From contig JAGCCY010000336.1 in the NCBI GenBank assembly GCA_017651385.1, positions 1-5,108 of the forward strand: a stretch of DNA of 5,108 nt, written 5' to 3'. The stretch is from Lachnospiraceae bacterium. GTDB lineage: Bacteria > Bacillota > Clostridia > Lachnospirales > Lachnospiraceae. The notes under the pieces were generated by a model. It saw only the letters and a program-made list of their open reading frames with translations. It was not told where the DNA came from and made no database searches. A program made the position numbers and the translations under genes. The stretch's first letter is position 1, and each line of letters begins with the position of its first letter. Positions 5,088-5,108 of the stretch are shown here, piece after piece.

Positions 5088-5108
5088 ATGTTAAAACAAG
5101 TAACCTTA

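Larger units (their letters stand above)
4930..5108. other. Probable part of the replication origin (oriC), rpmH-dnaA intergenic region
   Basis: No gene is visible in this stretch. It lies upstream of rpmH, where Firmicutes usually carry dnaA divergently and an origin between the two (family knowledge). It holds a very A+T-rich part followed by a cluster of DnaA-box sequences, listed separately. dnaA itself is not in the window, so the identification rests on the boxes and on gene order. The region probably continues past the right edge. Confidence 0.78.

Noticed and set aside
1..5108. Mobile element, CRISPR array, toxin-antitoxin or other accessory cassette
   Set aside because: Apart from the roughly 290-nt origin/leader stretch at the right end, the genes are tightly packed core genes in standard order, and no repeat array, transposase or foreign-looking block is visible.

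Overview
This window looks like the chromosomal replication-origin neighbourhood of a Gram-positive anaerobe in the Clostridia, most likely a member of the Lachnospiraceae. That placement is inferred from protein wording (the L34 sequence, the Mnm[15 protein letters not shown] block, the YidC 'KQQKFSKLQ...MNPELQAIQ' block), the low G+C content and the gene order; no marker such as 16S rRNA is present. All genes lie on the minus strand, in the classic order rpmH - rnpA - yidD - yidC - jag (khpB) - mnmE - mnmG. This is one of the most conserved gene strings in bacteria. I see no mobile element, CRISPR array, tRNA/rRNA gene or defence-like cassette.

Layout, in the direction of transcription (right to left). 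Positions 5108-4930 hold a gene-free, A+T-rich stretch with one perfect and several near-perfect DnaA boxes next to a roughly 90% A+T segment. I read it as part of oriC, with dnaA expected just beyond the right edge but not visible. A textbook sigma-A promoter (TTGACT-17-TATAAT) at 4928-4900 fires leftward into rpmH (4820-4686), a 44-codon gene. A strong intrinsic terminator overlaps the rpmH stop codon. Then follow rnpA (4645-4304), yidD (4307-4098, 4-nt overlap with rnpA), yidC (4062-2722, TTG start) and jag (2708-2085). A second perfect terminator hairpin sits between jag and mnmE. mnmE (2031-652) and the first 215 codons of mnmG (645-1, cut by the window edge) finish the window.

How the genes work together: L34 is a large-subunit ribosomal protein, RnpA is the protein subunit of RNase P for tRNA 5' maturation, YidD and YidC serve membrane-protein insertion, Jag/KhpB is an RNA-binding protein habitually linked to yidC, and MnmE-MnmG form the complex that modifies uridine 34 of certain tRNAs. 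The theme is ribosome and tRNA production plus membrane insertion, transcribed away from the origin and so co-directional with the leftward replication fork.

The window is mostly ordinary core genome. The points worth a second look are the two terminators placed so close to the next start codon that downstream genes seem to depend on read-through, a YidC whose usual first-transmembrane-segment arginine is replaced by tyrosine and which carries a long insertion and long charged tail, and the origin architecture at the right end. I found nothing that I would call a previously undescribed system.
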